A stretch of 64,000 nt of DNA, taken from contig VDMD01000011.1 of assembly GCA_007026445.1 (NCBI GenBank), forward strand, positions 124,001-188,000, in the 5' to 3' direction. Origin of the DNA: Schizophyllum amplum. Its lineage: Eukaryota > Basidiomycota > Agaricomycetes > Agaricales > Schizophyllaceae. The translations under genes and the position numbers were made by a program. Shown piece after piece: positions 1 to 12,596 of this stretch; position 1 is the first letter of the stretch; each line of letters starts with the position of its first letter. The notes beneath the pieces were generated by a model. It was not told the origin of the DNA. It made no database searches and saw only the letters and a list, made by a program, of their open reading frames with translations.

Positions 1-2327
1 GCTGACGGCTTCGTACGCCTACAGGAAACCCCTTGTCATAAAATTATGAAGGATATTGAAAGAAAAGAAACGTACGGCATCCGGCACGAACTTAGTTTGC
101 AACAACTTGTCCGCAAAGACGTTGTATATCATGCCATCTGCCGAGTTGATGCCACCTGCAACCTTGTCCGCCCACGAGCTCATATACAATGATGCATTGC
201 TCTGCACGAATTACGTGGGTTAGCAAGAACGAGGCGCGACGCGATCAAGGACGACGAAACGGACTCAAAGCGAACACTAACCAAGTACGATACCGAGTCT
301 TCCGACTTGTCTAGCGCATCTGAGATGCCCGCCATCGCTCGGATGCCCATGATGCCCTTTAGCGCAACGTTGGCGTTGTCCCCGCCGTTCACGTCATTCG
401 GCAGCTTCCTAACGATAACTGGTCAGTCTCATGCCACGCCTTGTAACAAAATAAGACGCACTGCGAACTCGCCGGCCTCTGAGTGTTCTGCACGAGGTAG
501 TCCGCCCACTTCTTGAAGCTGTCGTACTAAGCAGAGAAGGGCATGTTCAGTACGGAGTTCGTATAAGCGAAGCAGGGGAAAGAAACCCACATGTCTGTTG
601 ATCAGGTATCTGCTGCCGGATATCTGCGCTTGCGCGTAGGCCATGATCAGCATATCGCCGGCCGCTTCGATGGCTTGGAACTGAGCAGGCGCCTCATTGC
701 CATCTGCGATAGGATAGGACGAACCTATCCATCCAAGCGTGGGTTCAGTTGAGATGACGGGGGACTGTAACTGCCACGAAGCTCACCCAGATCAGGCACA
801 GGGTAATCCTTGGTATACGCTGTCGAGGACTCGAACTTCAGGAGGGGTTCGAGCAGGTATTGCCCCCAGGTTGCGTTCAGGTACAAGAATGCGGGCCAGG
901 CAGCGTACAGCGTCTCCACGGCGTTTACGCGCCTGAAATGCATTGACGTGAGTTCAATGAAGGTGAGATTGGGAGATATACACGTACTGCGAGTCGCCTG
1001 ATTGTCGCATGAATGCCAGCACGTCGTCCGCATCGTTATTGTCGTTCGTGGTCCATTCCACACCAGCAAGAGTCTGTCGCGCGCCCAAAGCTACCAGGTC
1101 GGCGTAGTCGGAGGACACGTAGCCTGCCGCGTCCATAATCTTCGAGTCGAGGGCATCCGCACGTTTGACGGCATCATCATAATCAGCGATGAACGCCTGA
1201 AACTAAGTAGCGCTCGGATTCAGCAGAATGTTAGCGCCCGTGTTCATCTCAGTACACGTACAGCATCGTCCGCGTTCGAGTACTCCGTCAGGAAGTAGGG
1301 GTAGCGTTCCTGGGTGGAGTCGCCCGCGTCGTACTCTATGACAGGCCGGCGGGCAAAGCCGAGCGCGAACACAGCCTCGTCCTCATCGCTGGAGACATCG
1401 CCCATGTCCCAAGAGAGGGCGAACACGGGCCACCGGTAGTAGATGGCGCGTGTCGCCGTATCCGCGGAGTTTTTGAGGTTGCGCGTACTGTAAAACTGCT
1501 CGCGTATGGTTTCCGCATCGCCTGTCTGCCACGTAACTGCGGAAGACTGCGAATGCATTCTGAACCTTGTAAAAGACGGCCACTGGCGGCGAAGCAGACG
1601 TACATTGGCTACACCATAGTAGAGCGTGCCGTCCTGCGCGAGGCCGCTCTCCTCCACCATCGGCTGGGGATCCTGCGGGATGGCTTTGTGATAGATGGAG
1701 TTTGCGGTCGTGGTCGTGTCCCATTCGACGATGGTTGCGAGGTCGTGGGACAGCCATTCCGCGCTGACGTCGGAGTAGAACTGGACGGAGTGGGAGGAGC
1801 CATCGGTTGAGACCGCCTTCATGGAAAAGTACACGAACGGCATGGACTGCTTGACGAGGTCGTCTGGCTGCGGGAGGTCAGAGGTCGGTGCAAGGAGGAG
1901 GAATCTTGTGCACGCACCTCGATTGGACTCATCCATGTCGCTGTGATTTGTACAGGGCCCGCTTGAGATGTTTGTATGGTCCGCGTTGGCGATACGCGCC
2001 ACACCTGCGAGGCTGTTGTCGCGTTACCTTCGGAGACGACGCCATTGAATGTGTAGATCACATCGTCCACTGCGACATAGCCTGCCCATGCCAGGATGTG
2101 GCCCTGCTTCTGGTCAGGATGGACTTCACGAGCTTCAGATTGACGCGCACCATTGTGCTGAAGGGCGACACTGCCCAGCTCGTCGCGGTGTTGGTCCTTT
2201 TCCAGGCATTGAAGTGCGGTGTCCGCTCGGCCAGAGGGACCCAGAGAGGCGTAAACCCTGAGGATGACTGTTGGGCGACGATTGTCGACAGAAGACCGAA
2301 CGCCAGGCAGCAAAGCGTGGCCCGCAT
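1..2327 (-). CDS. gtaA: Secreted glutaminase GtaA (DUF5127/DUF4965 family), 3' end beyond window
   Basis: Predicted secreted glutaminase that deamidates L-glutamine to glutamate outside the cell. Ten exons (minus strand): 2327-2151, 2109-1918, 1867-1262, 1196-988, 932-787, 703-591, 526-462, 408-294, 201-76, 18-1; their phases agree throughout and give 589 codons before the window edge. The ATG at 2327 opens a signal peptide (MRATLCCLAFGLLSTIVAQ). Family landmarks follow in order: PLAERTPHFNAW, ILAWAGYVAVDD, PDDLVKQSMPFVYFSM, AEWLSHDLATIVEWD, RWPVFALSWDMGD, KRADALDSKIMDAAG, YLLEPLLKFES, GDMLIMAYAQ, NANVALKGIMGIRAMA and SSWADKVAGG. The first intron (2110-2150, 41 bp) is the least certain. The apparent frameshifts are all introns, so the gene looks intact. 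The C-terminus lies outside the window. Confidence 0.87.
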
Positions 2328-3372
2328 GTCTTCAGAGTCAAGAACAGAGACAAAAGCGGAGTCAAAAGCGAGCGTGGAGAGTCGTGCGTAGTTTTGGCGA
2401 GGAGAAAGGAGGGAGACTCTGGCAAGGGCAGGTTACGGAAGCCAAAGGCCGCTCCTGGGCCGTTTGAAGTGATACCTTGGAGATCCGCCGAGAACGTCAA
2501 GCAGCGAAGTGTGATTGTTCATCTGACCGTGGTGGCAGACTCGAGATGGACGTGCACCGCGTTCATACAGCCCTAGATGCCCAGTGTCAATAGTGAGGTT
2601 CGTTGGCACCTTAAGGAAATCGGAACAAGTTGCAGGCACCTTCAAGGAGCGCCGACTGACTCACAATGTTGATGACGAGTCCCCAGGCGGGCCAGCTCTA
2701 AGGTTGGCGGCGTCATATGAGTCCTGCAAGTCAGTTATGGAGACATGCAATGCATTCGCATGGGCATGCTGCCTGCGATTGCCAAGGAAAGTTCCAAGCT
2801 CGATTTTCCGAAGAGCCTGACAATACTACCGATGTGACCGTGATGACTTTGTTGTCGCTGCAACAGTGTCACGTTTTTGGACGAACAGCCGGCGCTGCGT
2901 TTCCCCTTGCCCGCGCACGCACGGCCCCCCTTTTTTTTTTCCTTCAAATGAAGCAGCACATACGCGGCCTCCCGGATAGAGGCTATGACCGCGACCCGAA
3001 GCCTACGTTTATTCTGACCGCGGTACCCATTCCCAACGGACTCTCCATGCGCGTGAACCAGATACTCCAAACTCGGGCTTGACGTCTCCACATCTGTGAA
3101 GGATTCCTTGAGAATCCAAGATACACATTCCATTCAGCTGTGTAGTATGTACAGTACGATGCCCGGGAACGCTACAGGAAAGCTATAGACAGCAAGCATG
3201 ATACATATTGATCCCTCCAAACACCATGAACCAGATCGTCCTCCCCACTAGATACTAAACTACAACAGAACAATATACAGAACGTGCACACGCTCCACGT
3301 CTACCACGTCGCCGGCCTGCCGAACAGCACATCAGCATGGGCAGACGTATGATGACCGTGGAATGAGCTGGC
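2328..3372. other. Intergenic region between glutaminase start and OPT transporter end
   Basis: About 1 kb that should hold the glutaminase promoter and the OPT 3' flank. A C6T10 homopolymer tract lies near 2927-2941. Open frames exist on both strands around 2584-3133, but none shows a recognisable domain, and no coding gene is supported. Confidence 0.5.
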
Positions 3373-6300
3373 TTACCCGAACGTGTCGCCGGGTGCTACT
3401 GTCTTCATCGGCACGCCGACATAGTCCGCGCCCTCGTATGGGACCTGTCCAACTTGTCAACCCACAGTGATGCAGCTATCTGACGGGGTACGCACAGAGT
3501 TTCCCCACCAGGCTTGGATCGTATTTAGCCCGAGCTAAAGCAGCATCGGTCAAAAGTTCATGCTTTACGCACGGTTCTACTCACCGTCCCATCCATAGGA
3601 AATTGCAGCCTGTTAAATTCGTCAGCTAACTCGCGCCGTCTGCGTATCACTAATACACGTACGCAAAGAATATGACGACGACAGAGATGGATGTGCCAGC
3701 GTCAAGAGCCGCAGAGAAGACATCTAGAAGAGGCAGTCGTGAGCGACTGCGGTAGCGCATAATATTTTTTCTTACAGTTGTACTTCGTCCACCAGGAGAA
3801 ATATCGTCTGCGGATAATGAACTGGAAGAAGAAGCCGACAATAGCCCAAGGGACGTAGTTAATCGCGCCGGCGGGCGGGATGTAGTCGACCGAACTGCAT
3901 ATGAGCGGGCTGGCAAAGAATGAATTGACTATACAAGAGCGCAGGTGGTCATCAGACGTACATGCTGAAATGGATGTCAGCCAGCTGGCGGGCGCGAAAC
4001 CAGCGAGTCGCACTCACTTCACATATTTGGCCCAGCTGCTCGGGTACTTCTTCGTTATGAGCCAGGGAATGACCTGCGAGTTGAATAAGCGATAGTCCGA
4101 TGATCAGGATGGGATCTCTTACAGGACAGACAGCCCCAATCAGGAAGAAGTACATCAGAGCTTAGAAGGGAGGCGGGTCAGTTACCGCACGCAGAACAGC
4201 CCTAACTAATACTGACGACTGGAGAAGAGGTTAGATTCAGTAGAAGAAGCCAGCATCGCACTTACTGGTACAGGTGGCCTGCCGAGAACTGAAGGCCAGG
4301 ACCGATGACACCCCACTGTCATGCTCGTCAAGCCCTGTACATGTAGCTTGCAAATCTGACGCACTATGATACTGGCCGTACCGAACACCTGCGTATCTGG
4401 ACACGTGAAGCTTGAATTTGATTGTGAGCAGACGTTTATGACCACCATAGACAACGTACCCGCTCGCTTGCGTCGGGGTGCAGATGTCCCTGAGATGAGA
4501 AGGATCAGCAGAGAACCTCCCGGGAGGAATCGAAAACGTACGGTACGTTGGTGAAAAGCCATTCTTGTACACCGAGCTGTGTCGTCCCCGCAACGGCAGT
4601 CGCTACCAATTGTGCGCAAAACATCGGTCTTGGAGGCTAGGCAAGCTATGTCAGTACGCCCACGCCGTCGTACGGTCGAGATAGTGGCCCTTACAATCTG
4701 CACCGAAGTCATTGAACTGAGAGCATACGTCAAAAATGGTGATTGCGCACCTTCATGTAATGGCCAAGCTTGAAGTTACTTGTAAACGTCAAAGCTTCCG
4801 ACATAGCCTGATCGCAGATAAATGACGGTCAACGATGTGTAGCTAAAGCGCCTCACGATGTATCCTAGAGAGTGTCGCTATTAGACAAATTGAGCAGGAA
4901 AGTTGAGGGGTACTAACCATATGTCTTGAAGAGCATCATAGCCACGGGGCGGCCAGGAAGCATGTAGCCGACGATCAGCTCGCTGATAATGCTGTTCAAC
5001 TCTGTAAGTATAGGAAGCGGAGGACGAAGCGCGCAATAAACGCACCCCAATGATACTTGATGATTCGTCACGGCCTGAATCATGCCAATGGGTACGACGA
5101 ACGCGAACGCTGGGAGATATAAGCTGCAGTGCAAAACAATTTAGTGGGGCCCGTACACAACACAAGGGCGACGATGAAGCCCCAGACCGGAAGCTCTGTC
5201 GGCCAGACTTCAATGCATACCACACCGAATGTGAAGGTAACCGCCAAGATGACGATGAACCACCAATCCGGGACTGGAAGACGGATGAGAGGTTATGCGT
5301 TATGAGTCCGGGAACATCTTGTTACCTTGCTGTATACGACGCACATAAGTTACAAGTTTAAGACATGGTATAAGATAATGCACGCACAGGGTACTTCGCC
5401 ATGAGCCTGGCGTGAATGTCTGGCTGCTCGTTGAGGGAGCGCTGAAACTGCTTCTGGATCGGCTTCCGGAAATAAAGCAGCGAATGAACGACAGTGGCCG
5501 AGATGGACGCGAAGGACACTCTAGAGGGATGTAAGCGCTTGCTTCCTTGTCAGCAACGGACGAAGTCATACCCGTATCCTAGCGCGAAAGAGGACCTGTG
5601 CGTCAAAAATGTCAGCGAAAATCTCGACGACAGGGGATGTCACGCACGAGATAAACAGCGGACTATACGCATGATACTCTGTCACGTTCAAGGCCGTGTC
5701 TCCGGTCAAGATGCGCGTGAGATCGTACTCCTGGCCAGTGTTGTCCCAAGAGGTGGACGAGGATAGCCTGCCATGAGTGAGTCCATTGCATGCAACCAAG
5801 ATACTGCAACAGAACTCACGGCATGTACTGCGCGTACCAGGTGTTGGTGAAGTACAGCGCGGGCGTGATAATCCCTGCATGCGTATCAGCAAGGAGCGCA
5901 AACCAAGCGGAAAGATAACTTACAGAAGAAGGTCACAAAACCCGCGATGATGTTCACCTGTGCCCACCCTACATATAGTGGTCAGACCGGTAGCGCCACG
6001 AATCATCGGACGCACAAGGCGTGGCAAGGGGCGAGCCCATATATCTAAGCCGAGACGTTAATGAGCGTCAAGCACATGATTAACCCGCTGGATACTCACG
6101 CTATCTGGTTCCAGTCGAAAGTTACGACGGTCAGGCCCTATAAGAGAGTTCATTCTCGAACTCTCCTCAAAGCACACGTTGCTTACCAAGCCGTGGAAGT
6201 ATCTGGTAAAGATTGAGTCAAAGGAGAAATTCAAAGGCGGCTTGCGACGCACCCGAAGACCTGAGCAATGACTGAACGTGCATAATTAATCGGAATTCTT

Positions 6301-7794
6301 GAACAAAACAGCGTCGAACTCACCAGGATCATCAGGCTTTATCCACGTCACCCAGGAGAAGTACGACAGAGCCGTGACTTCACAGACAGTGAGCCAAGCC
6401 TAAGGTTTCATGCTGAGATGTACTCACATAGGTAGCCGGGGAAGAAGTCTGATTATATTCAACTCAGCATCCACTGCGTCAAGTAGATGAAAGACACGTA
6501 CACCAGACGAACGAGGCGAGGAATGCGTAGATGAAGAAGCGTTCCCTTGACATGCCGCCCATATTGCCAATGCCAGAGTATCTCGCAGAATGAAGGGTGT
6601 TGAAAAGAGCGCAGGTTACCAAGCTGTCGGGCCATATCATGGATGGAGGCGAGACGAGGAATCTCTTGGCGACGCCGCCAACGGAAAGGCCGATGAGTTG
6701 GGTCGATATGATCAGAAGCCATTGATCTAGACGACGTTCAGCGCTTGTAACGACAATGAGAAATGGCGTACATGAAAAGCTGAAGCTTTGGTTGTAAAAG
6801 ATACGCTGTACCGCGACGACTTCCTTTTTCGAGAGCCATCAGCCGAGCTACAGTCTCTACTGTGTCCTTCAACTCACCGTAGCATAAGCCGACTGCGCGC
6901 CAACAGACGACTGGGATAGCGTAAATCAGGGTCATCGCACTCAGCATGTGGTACGGGCGCTTCAACTAACCATGATCTACAAAAGAAGTTTCAGCCACGC
7001 AATATTCAAATGAACGGAACACGCACCGTGATCAGCACATGCTCCTTGACGGAGAATGGTCCTTGACACAGTTGCGTTAGACAATGACCACGGAACGGAA
7101 CAGTCCGCTTCCGACAAGGGGATTACAGCTTACCTGGGTTGAGGGACAATCCGAATATCGACCAATTGGGAAGATATCGCGCGAACGCGCAGCCGATAGG
7201 GAGGGAGAGTAGTTGGGACACAACCCCGCCGATGATGATGCTGGGGAAGCGGAAGGCGAGAAACTGATTGAGGCCGGGGATGACGACGGCCCACGCGATA
7301 CCAATGATCCATGCACGAAGCGTAGACGCGCTTTTGCTTCCGTTTCAGCGCTCCGATGTCAAGGAAGAGGAAGGAGGGCAGCTCACGGCATATCCTGATC
7401 GTCGGTGTTGGACACGGCGGACCGTACTTCAGGATAGGGGGAGTCGTCCTCCCAACCTTCTATATCGTGCTCGAAGTTGGGGTCGTCTTCATAGTCATCT
7501 GGGTATTGGCTGTCCTGCTCCGGAGGGTCAGTATAGCTTCGCGACAGCAGTTATCAGGCCACGCACATTTGTCTTCTGCCGCTCAAGGGAGTCTCCATCG
7601 ATCGGTTCCCCCCACAGGTTGTACCGCGGCGCGTAGGAGGCTGGCGATTCCGTGAACGAAGAGCTGTCGTACGGATCGACGCGAGCGTGCGGCTCTTCCT
7701 TCTCCTCCTCTGGCAGTGGGTCCACCCGTGCGTGTCCAGGTAGGACGTACTGCGCAGAGTGCCGCATCTCGTATGTGAAGTCCTCGGCGGGCAT
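3373..7794 (-). CDS. OPT-family oligopeptide transporter
   Basis: Proton-coupled plasma-membrane importer of small peptides, or of glutathione- or siderophore-like substrates, by family. Start ATG at 7794 (MPAEDFTYEMRHS); stop at 3373-3375. More than 20 introns split it. First exons: 7794-7567, 7517-7387, 7330-7134. Family motifs, once spliced: SPYPEVRSAVSNTDD (about residue 103), STLRAWIIGIAWAVVIPGLN, SLNPGPFSVKEHVLIT, SVGAQSAYAT, VAVQRIFYNQSFSFSY, QWLLIISTQLIGLSVGG, FLVSPPSMIWPDSLV, RYSGIGNMGGMSRERFF, YFFPGYLF, SPLATPWWAQVN, TSWDNTGQEYDLTRIL, AKYPQVPDWWF, LNSIISELIVGYMLPGRP and GGAINYVPWAIVGFFFQ. Micro-exons occur at 6971-6976 (6 nt) and 5326-5329 (4 nt). The family call is firm, the substrate is unknown, and boundaries in the 3373-5000 part are only approximate. 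Confidence 0.9.
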
Positions 7795-10375
7795 GGCGGC
7801 GAGAGGCAGGGAGGCGCCTGCGAATGTAGCTCGTCACTACTAAATAAGCCCCCCGCAGGAACAGTCAAACCGTGACCAGATAAGGGAGTTGCACATGCTG
7901 TTGCTGGGGGCGGTTCTGAACGTGATAATCCGACCGCGATCCGTCGCTCCGTGTTCAACGTTCAACTGGAACAGCGCTGCCTTGCGCGCGCTGCTGGCTT
8001 CCCCCGGTCGATGTACCGCTCCCTCAAGTCCAGGAGCATCCCTCTTCACATTGAAGAGGTGCTATTGTCTGTAATTTATGTCCGTTAATTATGGCAGGGA
8101 TAAGATGAGTGGTTGTTGGCTGGCGAGCATGTGGAGAGAAGCACGATGCAAATGGAGACGATTGATGGTCTCCGCCGGCAAACACCGAAGACGAACATTA
8201 CACGTGACGAGATGGACAAAAATCCGCGTTCAGGTGATTTGTAGTAGGATCATAAGTACGACGAGCGCTTCAGTGAAGGAGTAAACATAGGCTGGTATAT
8301 CATCTCTGAGCTGCATTTCTGAAACAAAAAGCCTGCAAGTAACCTTCCATACGATAAGCCCGCTTCGTCCTGCCGGCATGGATAAACTTCTGCACAACTT
8401 CAACATTTCTTTATACATAACGTGTGCCTAAAGAGAAGCCTTCCTGATATTCCGGCACTCCTTGTCCCCCTTGATTGTCAACGTGATCTAGACTGCGGAC
8501 CCCTTCAGCGAAAGCATGAAAGACCAGCCGGCGGAGGCTGCTTAAGCATCAGACGCTTCAAGCGTCGGAAACAACACATACATTCACGTTCAGCGTGCAC
8601 TGCTACTATCAGACAGCAAAGCAGTTGCCGACTCACAGTGGGGCCTCAGTTGCTCATCGGCGTCGAAGTCGGACACCCGCCGCGCGGCGACATACGCAAC
8701 GCCAATCACCTACTCTTCGGACAGGGTCAAATCGCCCAGCCTCCCGCGGCCCAATCGCGCCTCATCACCCGACCACGAGCGCTGAAATAGGCTGGGTTGA
8801 GGCATTCTGCCAGCATCGCGCCAGCACATGGGCCAGACGTTCTTTTCCCATTACAATGAACCCAGCGTCCCTCTTTTCCCATCGCACCCCACGACAAAGC
8901 GGACCGTGCACATTCAGTGGGCCGTTGCGAGACCTGACGCGAAGGGCAACATGGGGACGCCGCACGCGATTCAGAACAGCTTGTTGGTCGATTGCGCGGC
9001 CGAGGGGCAGAGAAGCGCTGTCCCGGGTCCGCCACCCTCCCATGCAGTGCCGAGGAGGTTGTAGCAGCAGTAGAGACGGCATGCCACCCTGAACAGGTGA
9101 GTCCGAGGCGAGAGTGGAGGTTCCGTCGTCCATCACGGACTCGGGCACTCCGGGCAGAAGACAGCGCCACCGTCCGATGGAAGTTTGGACAGTGAGCCGC
9201 GAGCGTCCGGGCGGCGGAGGGGGGCGATTCTGATGGGCGAGATAAGTGGTCGCCGTCACGGACGGGTCTTCACCGACATCACGATGGTGGGACGTTGTGG
9301 GAATGGCCACGGTTCATCGGCCACGCGACGGACCACCGTGCCCACATGGCTGGCCGTCGCGTGAACGTGGCCTTCAAAATCAGTGCGAAGTCAGTTCTGA
9401 GTCAGTTCGAAGTTTGAGTCTTCCGTCTGGGCAGGGACGGCACAGATGGCTTCCGGCCCCACTGCAACGCTGCTGGAAGCACGTCGACATTGAAAGAGCA
9501 ATCTATGTTAGAGAACATAGACGTCGCGGCTAAGCCTAGTAATCACCACCGCGACATCATCGTATCGCGGTTACCGCGACAGGAATACCCATGAATGAGT
9601 CTTCAACTTCAAGGGTTCGGTCTGACCTCAATCAGACCTCCGACCATCGGCGAAGGACCTGCAGGATATAGACTCAGTGCCACAATGAGTTCCAGAGTCC
9701 AGATAGCCTATCCAGACAGCTATCATTCATCCAGACCACGGCTCAGGTTGCTTTCCCCACATCAATCGGCTGAGGTTCAGAATGATGCCCGCCGCAAGCG
9801 CCGCGCACTCACAGGAACCAGACTGCCACTCACAGGCTGAAAGGACCGAGACTGATTGTATGAGAGATTGTCAATGGTCTGCGTGTGCCCATCACTCGAA
9901 TATCGAACTTGATCTCAGCGTACACTGTCAAACTTCCTGTGCAGTGCCTACAGTCTTGCCCGACGATGAATATCGAGAGAGGGTTGGGTGACCACCTCGG
10001 CAACTGCCGGAGGCAGGTAGCGGCGCGGTAATTGCCGATATCACGTGTTGTGTTGACCAGATGGATCATTCGCTTCTTGACCGGAACGTTCTTTCGTGCC
10101 CGCGTCGTCCCTCCTAGTCTGCGCCTATTGAATTGAGTCTACGAGCTGCGGTACTTATACGACGCAAGACAGCATCCGAACTATCCCGACTGTGACCCTT
10201 CCCGGTGACCGTGGTCTCTCTCCTCGTCCTTTCTCTACGCCCCGGAAGTTATCCATTGCTCTCTCATAGCACGTCTGTTGTGGGGCTTGGCAGACCTCGC
10301 GCATATACAGTGCACAGCTCGCGGATGGGGCTCCGGTCCGGCTTTCGACGGCCCTTGTTCTTGAGATTGGCGTAT
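7795..10375. other. Gene-poor gap
   Basis: About 2.6 kb with open frames on both strands (for example 8422-9310), none giving a recognisable domain. The region next to 7794 is presumably the OPT promoter. A short perfect hairpin (gacgctt-c-aagcgtc) sits near 8551-8565. No transposon ends or protein remnants were recognised. Confidence 0.5.
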
Positions 10376-10620
10376 GTCTCAGCTCGATTTATCCCAGGCA
10401 GATGGGTACCCTTGTTATGGAGAGTCGCTGCACCTCTTGCACAACGACGTCCACCACTGCTGTAGCCGCTGGGACGAGGTACAGCATTCGCGCGGAAATT
10501 TGGCAGCGATTCCAGCAGCGCTCCGACCGCGATTGTTATATATATATATTCCCTCTCGTTCGTGCCCCGACGTTCGTCGTGGAACATAAGATGAGGAGGA
10601 TTTGGGAACAACCACAGGCG
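10376..10620 (+). promoter_or_regulatory. Shared upstream block of MYND gene A
   Basis: About 240 bp directly upstream of gene A that resembles the regions upstream of genes B and C. Common anchors are a tctcagctcgat-like start, a ttatggagagtcgc core, a gcacctcttgca motif and a gacgttcrtsgtgga segment just before exon 1. In B and C the reading frames in this block stop early, so it is probably promoter plus 5' UTR rather than coding. A TA dinucleotide run lies near 10538-10550. Confidence 0.55.
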
Positions 10621-12596
10621 GTGCGCCATACATCTTTACTGCCAAGATCGTATCTAATGTCCACAAGGGCCTCCACGGGGGGCTAGTCGAGGAGTTTTTC
10701 AGGTACAAACGAAATCGCGAGTTCCCTCGCTTCATGAGAACCCCTGTCGTGCGGGAAATATACCTGCGCCTGAGCTCGGACAGGATTCCCACCCATCCTC
10801 TCGACGCGAGTGATGGGAAAACCATCGAGGAGGCTTTGGAGGCCCTGTGCGAGTTCAGCCGCCTGTACGATGTAAATGACGCGCGCGGGGGGACGCACAT
10901 GCCACTTATTCTGCAATCCTTTCCCGACATATGGGAATGGCTTGTCTTCCTCTTACCAACTTCGAACAACATACGCCACACAAGGAATCCGAAACGCGAC
11001 GTCCTCGACAAGCACAACGCGTATCTCAACGATGATGGCACAGTCGAGGTCGGCCTACACTCGAGCTTCTTGACATTCATCACCTTCGTGAAACGTACGC
11101 TCTGTACAGAGGAAGGACGCGCCGCCTGTCTGGCACAGCCCGATTTCTTTTGGGCCCTGCTCGAGCTCAACTTTCCACCGATACACACGGTGCCACCTGA
11201 TGTGGCCTTCCTGTCGCATTGCCTGTCCGAAGAGCTGAACGACCTGCGTTTGGACCAGCGCTACAGCCGACGCGCTATGTCGAGTCTAGTTGCGCATGAC
11301 GAAGAAAATCCCGGCGGCCTCTCGCGCGCAATGGTCGAACGTCTCGCTTGGTTACTCAATGGGCCGCGGGAGGACCAGAATTTCATACCGGTTTATATCG
11401 ACCTCGTCTATTGTCTGTTATCAACAGACAGGGCTGTCGCCAACTTCCGTCGCGCCCGCGGGGTTACACTCGTAGTCACTGTCTTGGGCAAAGCGGTCGC
11501 ATCCCCAGGTGTCCTCGAGGATCAGCACCGAACCTCGCTCAACGAGTTCTTCATGACCTGCCTACACTACCTCCTGCTCTTGACCAACACGAATGGGCCG
11601 ATCATCGAAGCTCTCGACGCCGGTCTGTTGCACAATCTTGGCATGCTCGCCACGGGGCTGCCGGGCGGTATATTTGCAGCAGAGGATTACCGGGAGCTGG
11701 CCAATATGCTCATACGGATGATTCTTGCGCCTGCGCTTCTCTGGCCGGACGTCGTGCGCGCATTCCACAGAGCAATCGAGAGCGCTCATATCCTTTGCGA
11801 CCCTCGCGCTCTGATACCTCGCTGGGAAGAGCTCGGCTTGCTTTACTACCGCTATCACGGGTGCTACACCATGCTGACGAAGTTTCGCGCGGATAGGAAG
11901 AAACTTCAGTACTGTCATCATGCGCAGGTGGGTGGTCGATAGCTCAAAACGCCTCATGCCGGCTTACTTTACCAAATGCTTGTACAGTGTCAGGGTCAAG
12001 ATGAGCGCGCGCATCGAGTGTGTTCGTGCGGTGAAGCATTTTATTGCTCGAAGGCGTGTCAAAAGGCACACTGGCATGCCGAGCATCGCGTCAAATGCTC
12101 ACGCGGGATGAAGGATGCGCTTCAGCGCGGTGCGTTGTCCTCTTCGGTCTTCGAGTCAAGAGAAAGTGCATTCTAATGGGTCGCAGCAACCACCTCCACG
12201 CCGGTCAAGGTGGGGCCGGATACGGTCGGGTTCGAGTCGGATACGGTCCCCATGACCTACATGGAGCGAGCTTTCATCAGGCGCTGCACAGCAAATTTCG
12301 ATACCCAGCCCGTCGACGGTTTACGGCTCGTGCCCCATGGCCTTCCGGATCCCGCGGAGGGTAAAGCGTTCTTGTTAGACTGGAACTGCGGTCAAGTGGG
12401 GGCAAAGATTCGCGGCATCGAGGACTGGCTACCTCAACCATCGGAGAACGGTCTGCCGATGGTTCGTGTATACTCCCGCATCAGCAAGGGCTACGCGCAG
12501 TCGGTGGTGCTCGCGGACATTATACACAGGAAGCCCGCCGACAAGCACTGCCCGCGCGATGCCACCAGAGGCGGAGATGTGGTAGAGGTGGAATAA
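10591..12596 (+). CDS. MYND-finger protein, family member A
   Basis: Predicted 613-residue protein of unknown function. Exons 10591-10620, 10668-11927, 11988-12129 and 12187-12596. Exon 2 encodes a 420-residue, mostly helical region with IPTHPLDASD, IWEWLVFLLPTSNNIRHT and HDEENPGGLSRAMVERLAWL. The MYND zinc finger (C6HC) follows at about residues 426-468, with ligand blocks YCHHAQ|C, VCSCGEAFYCSKACQ and HAEHRVKC; the intron at | separates the first two cysteines. A C-terminal domain of about 135 residues (GPDTVGFESDTVPMTY ... LDWNCGQVGAK) ends at 12596. Where B and C have their start codon, A has GCG (10618-10620). The in-frame ATG at 10591 adds ten residues and is my chosen start. MYND domains usually bind proline-rich peptides; the partners here are unknown. 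Confidence 0.8.

Noticed and set aside
1..2327. Glutaminase gene as a frameshifted pseudogene
   Set aside because: Every frame change coincides with GT-AG ends of 41-92 bp introns, and the exon phases sum correctly, so the gene looks intact up to the window edge.
2584..3133. Overlapping plus and minus open frames as a small gene
   Set aside because: No recognisable domain, no consistent splice structure, and low-complexity tracts such as the poly-T run.
8422..9310. Open frames on both strands as a possible gene or transposon remnant
   Set aside because: Translations are Arg/Pro/His-rich without motifs, and no terminal repeats or polymerase/transposase motifs were seen.
10538..10550. TATATATATA run upstream of MYND A as a functional TATA box
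   Set aside because: It is a simple TA repeat absent from the aligned upstream blocks of B and C.
10602..10670. Alternative N-terminus of MYND A by reading through intron 1
   Set aside because: It would begin with TTG, not ATG; the spliced model from the ATG at 10591 matches the intron seen in B and C.
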